A stretch of DNA of 28,200 bases from an uncultured Steroidobacter sp. (GTDB taxonomy: Bacteria > Pseudomonadota > Gammaproteobacteria > Steroidobacterales > Steroidobacteraceae), in contig NZ_CALFXI010000108.1 in NCBI RefSeq assembly GCF_937958065.1, positions 1-28,200 of the forward strand, read 5' to 3'. Positions 7,325-15,848 of this stretch are shown here, piece by piece. Every line of letters begins with the position of its first letter. Position 1 is the stretch's first letter. Under the pieces are notes generated by a model that saw only the letters and a program-made list of their open reading frames with translations, did no database searches and was not told where the DNA came from. The position numbers and the translations under genes are program-made.

Positions 7325-7792
7325 ATGGCGACGTTTACTCATATCGACTCGGGCTCGCGACCGACCATGGTCGACGTGAGCGACAAGGTCGTGACCAAGC
7401 GCACGGCGACAGCGCAGACGCGGGTGCGATTTCCGGCGGAGGTTGCCGAAGCGCTGCGTTCCCAGCAATTCAACACGCCGAAGGGGCCGGTGTTTCAGAC
7501 GGCCATCATCGCCGGCACGATGGCGGCGAAGCGGACCCACGAGTTGATTCCGTTCTGTCATCCGCTCGGCATCGAGAAATGCAATGTAGCGATCGAGATG
7601 GAAGCCGATGACGCCGTCGTCCGCTGCACGGTGTCGGTTCATCACAAGACCGGCGTCGAGATGGAAGCATTGACCGGCGCAAGCGTGGCTGCGCTCACGA
7701 TCTACGACATGTGCAAGGCGCTGTCGCACGACATCGTGATTGCGCAGACGAGGCTGATCGAAAAGCGTGGAGGCAAGAGCGATGTCGGCTGA
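7325..7792 (+). CDS. moaC: Cyclic pyranopterin monophosphate synthase MoaC
   Basis: A 155-residue cytosolic enzyme completing formation of cyclic pyranopterin monophosphate from the MoaA product. Typical MoaC blocks are MVDVSDK, AGTMAAKRTHELIPFCHPL, VHHKTGVEMEALTGASVA, TIYDMCKA and a C-terminal TRLIEKRGGKSDV that holds the second catalytic lysine. The ATG at 7325 is chosen because it starts the conserved N-terminus (FTHID) and sits four bases after the moaA stop; the longer open frame to 7271 only overlaps moaA. Its last 11 bases overlap the start of mobA-moaD, indicating translational coupling. Confidence 0.96.
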   Translation: MATFTHIDSGSRPTMVDVSDKVVTKRTATAQTRVRFPAEVAEALRSQQFNTPKGPVFQTAIIAGTMAAKRTHELIPFCHPLGIEKCNVAIEMEADDAVVRCTVSVHHKTGVEMEALTGASVAALTIYDMCKALSHDIVIAQTRLIEKRGGKSDVG

Positions 7793-8696
7793 GGCACCTT
7801 TGTTCGGCCTGGTGCTGACCGGCGGCGCCAGCACGCGCATGCAGCGGGACAAGGCGGTGATCGAATATCACGGCCAGTCGCAGCTGCAATGGACGTTTCA
7901 TCTGCTGTCGCACGTGTGTGCGGCGACGTTCGTTTCCGTGCGGCCCGACCAGCGCGAGGAGCCGACCCGCGCGGGGTTCCCGCAGATCGTGGATCGTCAG
8001 CCCGGAATCGGACCGATCGCCGGCATTTCGGCGGCGCTGCATGCGCATCCCAAAGCGGCCTGGCTGGTGGTCGCTTGCGATCTGCCGTTTTTGAACGAGC
8101 AGACGCTGCGCTATCTGGTGGAGCATCGGGACTCCAGCAAGATCGCGACGGCGTTCAAAAGCAGCCACGATGGCCTGCCAGAGCCGCTGTGCGCGATCTG
8201 GGAACCGGCCGCGCGCGAGCCGGTGCTGGCGTTCATCGCCGCAGGAAAGCAGTGCCCGCGCAAGTTTCTGATCAACGCAGATACGCTGTTACTCGATCTG
8301 CCCGATGCCCGCGCGCTCGACAACGTGAACACAGCCGACGAGTATCGCTCGACCGTAGCCGCCTTCGGCGGGCAGGCTCCGGACCAGCGCAGCAGACCTG
8401 AATCCACAACTGCTGCTGTGTCAGGAACCCAGGTTGCCAGTACCGACACGAAGCCACGTACCTTGCGTGTCCAGTACTACGCCATCCTCCGCGAACAAGC
8501 GGGCCGGGGCGAAGAAACATTGGACACCACCGCAGCCACGCCCGCCGAGCTCTACGACGAGCTGCGCCGGCGGCATCCGTTCCAGCTCAACCCGGCGCAA
8601 CTCAAAGTCGCCCTCAACTCCGAGTTCAGCGACTGGCAGACGCCGCTGCGTCATGGCGACACGGTCGTCTTCATACCCCCGGTGGCCGGCGGATGA
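7782..8696 (+). CDS. Fused MobA guanylyltransferase - MoaD sulfur carrier
   Basis: One uninterrupted 304-residue frame encodes two cofactor proteins. Residues 1 to about 195 are a MobA-type nucleotidyltransferase: LVLTGGASTRMQRDKA (P-loop-like GTP site), RQPGIGPIAGI, and VACDLPFL, with the metal-binding Asp. This domain would attach GMP to Mo-molybdopterin. After a Ser/Thr/Pro/Gln-rich linker (about 196-226), residues 227-304 are a beta-grasp MoaD: LRVQYYAILREQAG, TPAELYDELRRRHPF, LKVALNSEF and HGDTVVFIPPVAGG. The obligatory C-terminal Gly-Gly is exposed at the true end, so thiocarboxylation by MoeB/IscS-type partners remains possible. The start at 7782 has GGAGG eight bases upstream; moaE overlaps by four bases (ATGA), placing MoaD next to its partner. 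The MobA glycine in the usual RMG motif is Gln here. Confidence 0.93.
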   Translation: MSAEAPLFGLVLTGGASTRMQRDKAVIEYHGQSQLQWTFHLLSHVCAATFVSVRPDQREEPTRAGFPQIVDRQPGIGPIAGISAALHAHPKAAWLVVACDLPFLNEQTLRYLVEHRDSSKIATAFKSSHDGLPEPLCAIWEPAAREPVLAFIAAGKQCPRKFLINADTLLLDLPDARALDNVNTADEYRSTVAAFGGQAPDQRSRPESTTAAVSGTQVASTDTKPRTLRVQYYAILREQAGRGEETLDTTAATPAELYDELRRRHPFQLNPAQLKVALNSEFSDWQTPLRHGDTVVFIPPVAGG

Positions 8697-9172
8697 AACC
8701 TTTCTCTTTCAGCACCACGCCCCTCGCTCTCGACAGCTACCGTCGCGAGCTCGCCGACGACGCCGCCGGCGGCTATGCCTCGTTCGAAGGCTGGGTGCGC
8801 AATCACAATGAAGGCCACGCCGTCACCCGCCTGGAATACGAAGCGTTCGAAGCGCTGGCGAACAAGGAAGGCGAGCGTATCGTCAATGAAGCGATCGCCC
8901 GGTTCGGCGTGCTGAAAGCCGCCTGCGTCCATCGCGTCGGCTCGCTCGCCATCGGCGATGTCGCCGTGTGGGTGGGCGTCAGCTCGAAGCATCGCGCCGA
9001 GGCCTTCGCCGCGTGCCGTTACATCATCGATGAGGTGAAACACCGCGTGCCCATCTGGAAGAAGGAGCACTATGTGAACGGCGACTCGGGCTGGGTGAAT
9101 TGCGAGCGCTGCGCCGTACCCGGTCATGATCATGCGCACGAGCATCCTCATGCGCACGATCACGATCATTGA
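8693..9172 (+). CDS. moaE: Molybdopterin synthase large subunit MoaE with His-rich tail
   Basis: A 159-residue catalytic subunit of molybdopterin synthase, which uses the MoaD thiocarboxylate to add the dithiolene sulfurs. Family blocks are visible: GGYASFEGWVRNHNEGHAV, LEYEAFEALA, HRVGSLAIGDVAVWVGVSS and the catalytic-lysine region VPIWKKEHYVNGD. After the normal end at GWVN comes an extra tail with two cysteines (NCERC) and a run of alternating His/Asp/Glu from about residue 145 to the end. Such tails bind Zn, Ni or Cu. It overlaps mobA-moaD by four bases. The stop codon abuts that of the opposing OmpA-like gene in the palindrome TGATCA. Confidence 0.95.
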   Translation: MKPFSFSTTPLALDSYRRELADDAAGGYASFEGWVRNHNEGHAVTRLEYEAFEALANKEGERIVNEAIARFGVLKAACVHRVGSLAIGDVAVWVGVSSKHRAEAFAACRYIIDEVKHRVPIWKKEHYVNGDSGWVNCERCAVPGHDHAHEHPHAHDHDH

Positions 9173-10630
9173 TCAGCCGCTGCCCTGCACGTGAATGACC
9201 AGGTCGATGCGCCGATTGCGCGCACGACCCGCGGGCGTCTCGTTGGTCGCGACCGGCCGCGCTTCGCCGTAGCCGATCGAGCTGATTTTCTCCGCGTTCG
9301 CGCCGAACTGACTGACCAGATACTGCTTCACCGCGTCCGCGCGATCCTGTGACAGGATCAGGTTGGCCGAATCGCTGCCGTTCGCATCCGTGTGACCTTC
9401 GACCACGATGGAAGCGTCCGGGAAGCGGGCCAGCGCCTGCTGCACTTTCCTCATCAGCGCCGCACTGGTGCCATCGATGGTGCTGCGACCCGACGGGAAA
9501 TTGATGCCCGTCAGCGACACGACCACGTCTTCGCCCTGCCGATACACGCGTGCCTCATCCGACGTGAACGACGCCTCGATGGCAGCGATGTTCGCACGCA
9601 ACTGCGCCTGCGCGTCGACCTGGCGCTGTAACGCGATGCGCTCCTGCGACTCGCCACCGAGCCGCGACTCGACCCGCTTCAACTGATTGTTCAGCGCGGC
9701 GATCTGCTCGTCGCGATCCTGCAGTTCCTGCTTCAGGCGACGCACTTCCTGGGTCTGCTGCTGGGCGTACTCGCCCAGCTCCTTCATCGGCCCCTGGTGG
9801 CCTTCGTCGAAACGGACGTCCAGCTCCATGTCGTTGGCGATGCGCTGGAGCGGCTCTTCCCAGGAGAGGATCAACGCCTCGATGCCGGCCTGATCGTCCT
9901 TCTCCTGTTGCATGACACGCTGGGCCTGCTGAGCCAGATACATCGCATGCCGCGCGTCGTAACGAGCCTGAGCGGCCAGCTTGCGAGGCTGAGCCAGGTC
10001 GTAACGATTGCGCTGAATCTCCTGCTCGGCCTCGGCCAGGTTGCGCTTCGCCGATTGCAGCGTACGCGGTGCGTAACGTTCCACCTTGGCTGCATCGGCC
10101 TGGGCGATCAGGTTGCGCGCTTCATTGAGAATGGCGCCCTTGATGCCGATCAACTCGGCGTTGCGTAACAACACTTCGGCTTCGGCCGCGCGCTTCTGGG
10201 CGTTCGCCAGATCGCCGCTCTCATTCTCACGCATGGCTTGCACGAAGCGATCGTTTGCTTTGGTCCACGCCTCGCCGGCGAACTTCGGGGCTTCGGCGAC
10301 CAATGCATCCTCACGAGTCTTGATCACGCCGGCCAACGATTGACGAGCACTCGCTGCGACAGTCCGCGCCTTCTCCAGGGCGGCCTCGCCTTCCTGCACG
10401 CGAGCGGCAATTTTTTCAGTGCCGCGGCCTCGTTCAGCTTCCCTGGCGGCGTTCTGGCTGGCTTGCACCGCCGCTGCAAATGCCCTGGGCGCGAGCACAT
10501 CGAGCTGGTCGGTCCGGGCTTTTTCCACCGCGGCCGCCAATGCGGCGGCATCGACATTGCCGGCGGCCGACGCCGGCATGGCGCCGCAGCTCAGAAACAC
10601 GACAACGATCAGCGCGAATAGCTGGAACAT
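9173..10630 (-). CDS. OmpA-family envelope protein with long coiled coil
   Basis: A 485-residue exported protein. A signal peptide (MFQLFALIVVVFLSCG...) ends near PASAAG. Residues about 30-270 are Ala/Glu/Arg/Gln-rich helical sequence resembling the DUF4398-type region of bacterial envelope proteins. A second coiled coil (KELGEYAQQQTQEVRRL onward) leads to a C-terminal OmpA domain, with the peptidoglycan-binding blocks VVEGHTDANG, SQDRADAVKQYL, GYGEARPV and RARNRRIDLVI. It probably links the outer envelope to peptidoglycan. The start is ATG 10630, because the frame upstream runs antisense-like through proA; its ribosome site is weak. It follows proA by 40 bases on the same strand. The cysteine in the signal is not in a canonical lipobox. 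Confidence 0.88.
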   Translation of the reverse strand: MFQLFALIVVVFLSCGAMPASAAGNVDAAALAAAVEKARTDQLDVLAPRAFAAAVQASQNAAREAERGRGTEKIAARVQEGEAALEKARTVAASARQSLAGVIKTREDALVAEAPKFAGEAWTKANDRFVQAMRENESGDLANAQKRAAEAEVLLRNAELIGIKGAILNEARNLIAQADAAKVERYAPRTLQSAKRNLAEAEQEIQRNRYDLAQPRKLAAQARYDARHAMYLAQQAQRVMQQEKDDQAGIEALILSWEEPLQRIANDMELDVRFDEGHQGPMKELGEYAQQQTQEVRRLKQELQDRDEQIAALNNQLKRVESRLGGESQERIALQRQVDAQAQLRANIAAIEASFTSDEARVYRQGEDVVVSLTGINFPSGRSTIDGTSAALMRKVQQALARFPDASIVVEGHTDANGSDSANLILSQDRADAVKQYLVSQFGANAEKISSIGYGEARPVATNETPAGRARNRRIDLVIHVQGSG

Positions 10631-10670
10631 ACCCACGGGCCCGGATACAAACTTGAGCGCGCAGTATACG

Positions 10671-11966
10671 TCAGGGGCGGATCTGCCCGGAGCCACGCAC
10701 CACATACTTGTAACTGGTGAGCTGCTCGACGCCCACCGGGCCGCGCGCATGGAATTTATCGGTGGAAATGCCGATTTCCGCGCCCATGCCGAATTCGCCG
10801 CCGTCGGCGAACTGGGTCGATGCGTTATGCAAAACGATGGCGCTGTCCACGCCGCCGAGGAACCGATCCGCCGTGGCTTGATTGGCCGTGATGATGGACT
10901 CGGTGTGTGCCGAGCCGTACTTCGCGATGTGCGCGATGGCGTCATCGACCCCGTCGACCATTTTCGCGGCGATGATGGGCTCGAGATATTCGGTGCTCCA
11001 GTCCGCCTCGGTCGCGGGAACGATGCGCGAGTCGAGCCGCTGTAACGTTTCATCGCCTCGCACTTCGCAGCCGGCATCGAGCAGCGACTTCAACACGGTC
11101 TCGGCGGCTTTGCCGGCGCGATCGAACAACACAGTCTCGGCGGCTCCGCACACACCGGTGCGGCGCAGCTTGGCATTGAGCACCACTTCCCGAGCCATGC
11201 CGACGTCGGCATCACGATCCACGAACACGTGACAGTTGCCATCGAGATGGCCGATGACCGGTACGCGCGCTTCCCGCTGGACACGCTCGACCAGACTGCG
11301 ACCGCCGCGGGGCACGACCACGTTGATGAACTCGGTCATGCTCGACAGCATGTAACCCACCGCCGCGCGATCGGTCGTCGGCACGACCTGGATGGCAGCT
11401 TCGGGCAAGCCCGCGGCCCGCAGCCCGGCGGCGAGACATTCGTGAATTGCCTTGATCGAACGGTTGCTCTCGCTGCCGCCACGAAGAATGACCGCATTGC
11501 CCGATTTCAAACAAAGCGCGCCGGCGTCGGCAGTGACGTTGGGGCGGCTCTCATAAATGATGCCGACCACGCCCAGCGGCACGCGCACGCGCTCGATTTT
11601 CAAGCCATTCGGACGCGTCCAGCTGGCGATGACGCTGCCGATGGGATCCGGCAAAGCGATGATGTCCTCGATGCCGCGCGCCATGGCTTCGACGCGCTGC
11701 TCGTTCAAGACCAGCCGATCCAGCAGCGACGACGAAATGCCGCGCTGTTTCGCCTGTTCGACATCGGCACGATTGGCGGCCAGCAGTTCCGGGCAGCGCT
11801 CGCGAATCGCGCTGGCAGCCGCCTTCAAAGCGGCGTTCTTGGCCTCGGTGCTGGCCTGGGCCAGCGACAGCGCGGCACTGCGGGCCGCGCGGCCCAGGGT
11901 CTGCATCGATTCGGCAACCGCGGCGGCATCGCCTTCGGGTTTCAAATTCTCGGTGGAAGCGTTCAT
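10671..11966 (-). CDS. proA: Glutamate-5-semialdehyde dehydrogenase (gamma-glutamyl phosphate reductase) ProA
   Basis: A 431-residue cytosolic NADPH-dependent reductase, second step of proline synthesis. It has the ProA blocks PNGLKIERVRVPLGVVGIIY, ESRPNVTADAGALCLKSGNA, ILRGGSES, the catalytic cysteine in RRTGVCGAAETVLF, and FGMGAEIGISTDKFHARGPV near the C-terminus. It is slightly longer at the N-terminus than usual; Met21 (11906) is an alternative start. The ATG at 11966 lacks a Shine-Dalgarno but has TAGAAT six bases before it, as if transcribed leaderless. proB is not adjacent but about 9 kb away on the same strand. Confidence 0.96.
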   Translation of the reverse strand: MNASTENLKPEGDAAAVAESMQTLGRAARSAALSLAQASTEAKNAALKAAASAIRERCPELLAANRADVEQAKQRGISSSLLDRLVLNEQRVEAMARGIEDIIALPDPIGSVIASWTRPNGLKIERVRVPLGVVGIIYESRPNVTADAGALCLKSGNAVILRGGSESNRSIKAIHECLAAGLRAAGLPEAAIQVVPTTDRAAVGYMLSSMTEFINVVVPRGGRSLVERVQREARVPVIGHLDGNCHVFVDRDADVGMAREVVLNAKLRRTGVCGAAETVLFDRAGKAAETVLKSLLDAGCEVRGDETLQRLDSRIVPATEADWSTEYLEPIIAAKMVDGVDDAIAHIAKYGSAHTESIITANQATADRFLGGVDSAIVLHNASTQFADGGEFGMGAEIGISTDKFHARGPVGVEQLTSYKYVVRGSGQIRP

Positions 11967-11972
11967 GAGTTC

Positions 11973-11978
11973 ATTCTA
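11973..11978 (-). promoter_or_regulatory. -10-like TAGAAT six bases before proA ATG (possible leaderless start)
   Basis: On the minus strand TAGAAT-GAACTC-ATG places the expected transcription start at the first base of the start codon. No ribosome-binding purine run is present. A TTTACC at 15-base spacing is the nearest -35-like element; a perfect TTGACA further upstream is too distant (25 bases). Confidence 0.4.
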
Positions 11979-12064
11979 GCGGCACCCCGCCCGGGTAAAG
12001 AAGTGTCAACCGGCCGGTGTGCTTCTACACCGCGAAACTGGCGGCCCAAGGTGGCCCGGTCATG

Positions 12065-12094
12065 GTCAATTCTTGACTGGACGCGCGCTGTCAA
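12065..12094. promoter_or_regulatory. Three TTGAC/GTCAA half-sites upstream of MFS gene
   Basis: GTCAA-TTC-TTGAC (12065-12077) is a perfect 5-3-5 inverted repeat, and a further GTCAA at 12090-12094 forms a second inverted pair with the same TTGAC across 12 bases. It lies in the divergent proA/MFS gap, 49-78 bases before the MFS start. It could be an operator; one TTGACT could also serve as a -35, though no -10 follows at proper spacing. Confidence 0.3.
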
Positions 12095-12142
12095 ACGAGC
12101 GTCGCGGTGACACAATGGCTCGAGAATCGGAGGGGGGATGAC

Positions 12143-13534
12143 ATGGCAGTACAAGCACCTTCGGTCGGCGAGCGAGCCGTCAGCGCGAGCGGCACCGACG
12201 CGACGGGCGCATTCCGCGCCAGCAACGCCTACCGCAACTACGTCGTCTGGCTGCTGTTCGTCATCTACGTGTTCAACTACGTCGACCGGCAGATCCTGTC
12301 CATCGTGCTCGAGCCCATCAAGCAGGAATTCGACCTGCACGACTGGCAACTCGGCATGCTCAGCGGCCTGGCTTTCGCCGCCTTCTATTCGACGCTCGGC
12401 ATTCCGATCGCACGCATGGCCGACACGCGCAATCGGGTCAACATCATCACCGCGTCGATCGTGATCTGGAGCGCGTTCACGGTCGTCTCGGGCATGGCGA
12501 AGAACTTCTGGCACCTGCTGATCGCGCGCATCGGCGTCGGTGTCGGCGAGGCCGGTTGCAGTCCGTCGGCGTATTCCATCATCAGCGACTACGTCGAGCC
12601 GAAGAAGCGTGCCACTGCACTGTCGATCTATTCGATGGGCGTGTATGGCGGCAGCGCGCTCGGTTTCCTCGTCGGCGGCCTGGTCGCGCACGAATATGGC
12701 TGGCGCGCGGCGTTCTACACCGTCGGCCTGCCCGGCCTGGTGGTCGCTCTGATTCTGAAACTCACGGTGAAAGAGCCGCCGCGAGGCTTTTCCGAGCCAG
12801 CGCCGGTCGTGGCTGCCGAGCCGCCGCCGTTCAGGCAGGTGATGGGCAATCTCTGGGCGAAGAAATCATTCCGTCATCTGTCGCTCGCCGCCGGTCTGCA
12901 TGCGTTCGTCAGCTATGGCCTGAGCTCGTTCTATTCTCCGTTCTTCATGCGCAGCCACGGCATGAGCCTGGGCGATGTGGGAGCGTGGCTGGCGGTCGTC
13001 GTTGCGCTGGGCGGCTTGTCTGGCACGTATCTGGGCGGCGCATGGTGCGATCGTTACTACGCGCGCACGCAAGATCCACGCTGGTATGTGTGGATCCCGG
13101 CGCTCACGCTGATCATCGTGGTGCCGTTCGGACAGGTCGTGTACTCGTTGGACAACACGATGGTCGCGTTGCTGCTGTTGACGCTGTACATCGCCCTGGC
13201 GGCCGCTTATCTCGGCCCCAGCATCGCCTCGACGCATCGGCTGGTCGGATTGCGCGAGCGTGCGCTCGCGTCGGCCTTCCTGCTGCTGATCCTCAACTTC
13301 ATCGGCCTCGGGCTCGGGCCGATGTTCACGGGCGCGTTGAGCGACCTGTTCAGGGAATATTTCGTATCGCAGGGAGTCGCCGAGAAGGTGGCGCTCGCCG
13401 ACGGTCTGCGCTGGTCGATCCGCGTAACCTTGCTCATCAACCTGTGGTCGGCGTTGCACTATTACCTGGCAGCCAGGACGCTGCGCGAGGACATCGAAGC
13501 CGGCCACCAGACGCGCGCCGCGGCCGCACTCTGA
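12143..13534 (+). CDS. Spinster-type MFS transporter
   Basis: A 463-residue inner-membrane carrier with about 12 hydrophobic segments. The N-terminal signature YVFNYVDRQILSIVLEPIK and the following GMLSGLAFAAFYSTLGIPIA are typical of the spinster-like MFS branch, which bacteria often keep beside lipid or aromatic catabolism genes. The MFS loop 2-3 motif is seen as ARMADTRNRVNI. TM4-5 hold RIGVGVGEAGCSPSAYSII. The start at 12143 is supported by GGAGG nine bases upstream; the GTG at 12107 has no ribosome site. The substrate cannot be told from sequence. Its stop lies three bases from the stop of the opposing DUF924 gene. Confidence 0.87.
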   Translation: MAVQAPSVGERAVSASGTDATGAFRASNAYRNYVVWLLFVIYVFNYVDRQILSIVLEPIKQEFDLHDWQLGMLSGLAFAAFYSTLGIPIARMADTRNRVNIITASIVIWSAFTVVSGMAKNFWHLLIARIGVGVGEAGCSPSAYSIISDYVEPKKRATALSIYSMGVYGGSALGFLVGGLVAHEYGWRAAFYTVGLPGLVVALILKLTVKEPPRGFSEPAPVVAAEPPPFRQVMGNLWAKKSFRHLSLAAGLHAFVSYGLSSFYSPFFMRSHGMSLGDVGAWLAVVVALGGLSGTYLGGAWCDRYYARTQDPRWYVWIPALTLIIVVPFGQVVYSLDNTMVALLLLTLYIALAAAYLGPSIASTHRLVGLRERALASAFLLLILNFIGLGLGPMFTGALSDLFREYFVSQGVAEKVALADGLRWSIRVTLLINLWSALHYYLAARTLREDIEAGHQTRAAAAL

Positions 13535-13537
13535 GCC

Positions 13538-14101
13538 TCAGACCAGCGGCGGCTGACTCTTCAGGAATTCCAACTCCTCGGGCGTCGAAGCACGCCCGAG
13601 GATGGCATTGCGATGGGGGAAGCGCCCGAAACGCTGGACGATGTCGTGATGATGGAGCGCGTACTTCAGGCCGTCCGCGATGCCCAGCTCGTTGAACAGC
13701 CGCACCGACTCCGCCTGCATGGCCGGATCCTCGCTGTGCATGAACGGCATGTACAGGAAGTGGCGCTGCATGCCGGGCAATGATCGATCCTTGCCGCTCG
13801 CCACCGCATACCGGGCCAGCGCCAGCGCATTGGCATCGGTCGCGTACGCGTCCGGCGTCCTGCGAAAGATATTGCGAGGGAACTGATCGAACACGATGAC
13901 GGCGGCGAGCAGTGCGCGCGCGCTGGCGAGCTCGGGATCGGGCGGATTGGCCTTCAATGCGGCGTGGATCCCGCCGAAACGCGCACGACACTTCTCATCG
14001 ATCCGGGTGTCGCTGCTGAACCAGTCCTCGGGCTTCAGCTCCTCGAACCAGAAATGCAATACGTCGTCGGCCCAGCCAGCCGGTAATTCTTTCGAAGACA
14101 T
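13538..14101 (-). CDS. DUF924 family protein
   Basis: A 187-residue cytosolic protein of the DUF924 family, all-helical and TPR-like, with no established biochemical role. Family blocks seen are VLHFWFEELKPEDWF, FGGIHAAL, VIVFDQFPRNIFR, FLYMPFMHSED and HHHDIVQRFGRFPHRNAILG, which almost always occur together in this family. The ATG at 14101 is preferred because GGAGTG lies about six bases upstream; the longer frame to 14236 has no such support. It is transcribed alone, divergent from the lipoprotein lipase (166-base gap). Confidence 0.9.
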   Translation of the reverse strand: MSSKELPAGWADDVLHFWFEELKPEDWFSSDTRIDEKCRARFGGIHAALKANPPDPELASARALLAAVIVFDQFPRNIFRRTPDAYATDANALALARYAVASGKDRSLPGMQRHFLYMPFMHSEDPAMQAESVRLFNELGIADGLKYALHHHDIVQRFGRFPHRNAILGRASTPEELEFLKSQPPLV

Positions 14102-14267
14102 CGGGTCACTCCACGGAAAGCTGAAGCCGAACCCTACCAAAGTCACAAACCGTCGGAAGGTTCCCGACGCATGTTGCGCACGCGCGCGCTTCGAAATTTT
14201 TGGCAAAGGAACGATCCAGGTTCCGCTCTCGCGCATTGGTATTCACGTCAATACGAGGAAGTCTCCG

Positions 14268-15848
14268 ATGGCGTCTGCGTTCAGCTCAGCGGGATTGAAA
14301 GTATTTGCAGTACTCGGCGCCTTCTTGCTGGCCGCGTGCAGCAACAACGACAACGACAATGACAACCCCGGCACCGGACAGGTCGAGCCGCCACCGCCGC
14401 CCACCGCCGGCACGTTGATCGATAACCCGCCGCCGCTGGTCGGCTCGTTCTCCACCACCGAGCTGCTCAACCTCGTCAACCTGAATTCCGTCGCCACACA
14501 CATCCTGGATTTCATTCTCGATCCGCAATGTGGCGTCAACGTCCATCAGATTCGTTACAACACACTGGATCCCGTGCAACAGCCCACCACCGCTTCGGGC
14601 GCGCTGATGATTCCGACCGGCACGAATGCAGCGTGCCAGGGCCCGCGCCCCATCGTCGTGTACGCGCATGGCACCCAACCGGAGAAGGCCTTCAACATCG
14701 CGAATCTTTCCAACTCCGATAACGCCGAGGGCCTGTTGATTGCAGCTGCGTTCGCCGCGCAAGGTTACATCGTCGTGGCGCCGAACTATGCCGGCTTGGA
14801 TACTTCGACCCTTCCCTATCACCCGTTCCTGCACGCCGATCAGCAGTCCAAAGACACGTCCGACGCGTTGACTGCGGCGCGCAGCGCGCTGCCGACCAGC
14901 ACCGCACCCACCATCACCGACAACGGCCGCCTGTTCATCACGGGATATTCGCAAGGCGGCTTCGTGGCCATGGCAACCCATAGATTGTTACAGACGAACG
15001 GCGTGCCCGTGGCTGCGTCCGCGCCCATGTCCGGCCCGTACGCGCTCTCGGCATTTGGTGACGCCGTGTTTCAAGGCGAGGTGATCGAGAGCGCGCCGCT
15101 GCTCGTCACCTGGCTGCTGACGGCATATCAGCGCATCTACGGCAACATCTACTCGGCGCCCACGGATGCGTTCGAGGCTCGATACGCCAATGGCATCGAC
15201 ATGCTGCTGCCCACGACTCTGCGCCGATCGCAGATCTTCGAGCAGGGCTTGTTGCCGCGGGAACAGTTGTTCAGCAGCACGCCGCCCGACCCCGCGTACG
15301 CGCCTTTCACTCCTGCGACCATGCCAGCCGATCTGGCGCCCGTTTTCGCACGAGGCTTCGGCCCCGAGAACTTGATCACGAACGTTTACCGAGCCGGCTA
15401 TCTCCAGGATTCGCTCGCGCATCCCGATGGCGGTTTCCCAACGTTGACCGACGGTATGCCTCCGGTCGCGCCGACGCATCCGCTCCGAGGCGCGTTCAAA
15501 GCAAACGACCTGCGCAACTGGACCCCGACCTCCCCGGTGCTGCTGTGTGCCGGGCATGACGATCCCACCGTCCTGTATCTGAACACCGATCTGATGCAGC
15601 GCTATTGGACCGCGGCCGGCGTGACGGCGCCCATTCGCGTGCTCGACGTGGATGAAGACCCGACGGCGGGCGGTGACGATATTCCCATCCGGCTTGGCTT
15701 CAGTGCCGCGAAGGAAGCCGTCGCCGCTGCCGCGATCGCAGGCGGCGCTACGGACGGCGGTCGGCTCGCCGTAGCCGATGCTTATCACTCCACGCTGGTG
15801 CCGCCCTTCTGTCTCGCGGCCGTGCAGTCGTATTTCGGCGGGCTCTAA
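14268..15848 (+). CDS. Lipoprotein alpha/beta-hydrolase (secretory lipase-like)
   Basis: A 526-residue predicted outer-membrane lipoprotein esterase or lipase. The signal peptide ends in the lipobox LAAC with Cys24 as the acylated residue; Ser at +2 favours outer-membrane sorting. An Asn/Asp and Pro-rich linker follows (about 25-50). The catalytic fold shows IVVYAHGT (oxyanion region), nucleophile elbow GYSQGG with Ser228, probable acid Asp431/432 in LLCAGHDDPTV and His507 in DAYHSTLVPPF. The layout resembles the LIP (secretory triacylglycerol lipase) family; substrate unproven. GAGGA at 14255-14259 sets the start; the frame continues upstream to 13896 only as antisense of DUF924. Its stop overlaps that of the opposing acyl-CoA synthetase. 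Confidence 0.87.
   Translation: MASAFSSAGLKVFAVLGAFLLAACSNNDNDNDNPGTGQVEPPPPPTAGTLIDNPPPLVGSFSTTELLNLVNLNSVATHILDFILDPQCGVNVHQIRYNTLDPVQQPTTASGALMIPTGTNAACQGPRPIVVYAHGTQPEKAFNIANLSNSDNAEGLLIAAAFAAQGYIVVAPNYAGLDTSTLPYHPFLHADQQSKDTSDALTAARSALPTSTAPTITDNGRLFITGYSQGGFVAMATHRLLQTNGVPVAASAPMSGPYALSAFGDAVFQGEVIESAPLLVTWLLTAYQRIYGNIYSAPTDAFEARYANGIDMLLPTTLRRSQIFEQGLLPREQLFSSTPPDPAYAPFTPATMPADLAPVFARGFGPENLITNVYRAGYLQDSLAHPDGGFPTLTDGMPPVAPTHPLRGAFKANDLRNWTPTSPVLLCAGHDDPTVLYLNTDLMQRYWTAAGVTAPIRVLDVDEDPTAGGDDIPIRLGFSAAKEAVAAAAIAGGATDGGRLAVADAYHSTLVPPFCLAAVQSYFGGL

Noticed and set aside
10631..11077. Extension of the OmpA-like protein to 634 codons
   Set aside because: The extra part lies within proA in another frame and would bury the signal peptide.
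12556..13695. 379-codon frame inside the MFS gene
   Set aside because: Out-of-frame Arg/Gly-rich translation with no motifs; the MFS frame is clearly the coding one.
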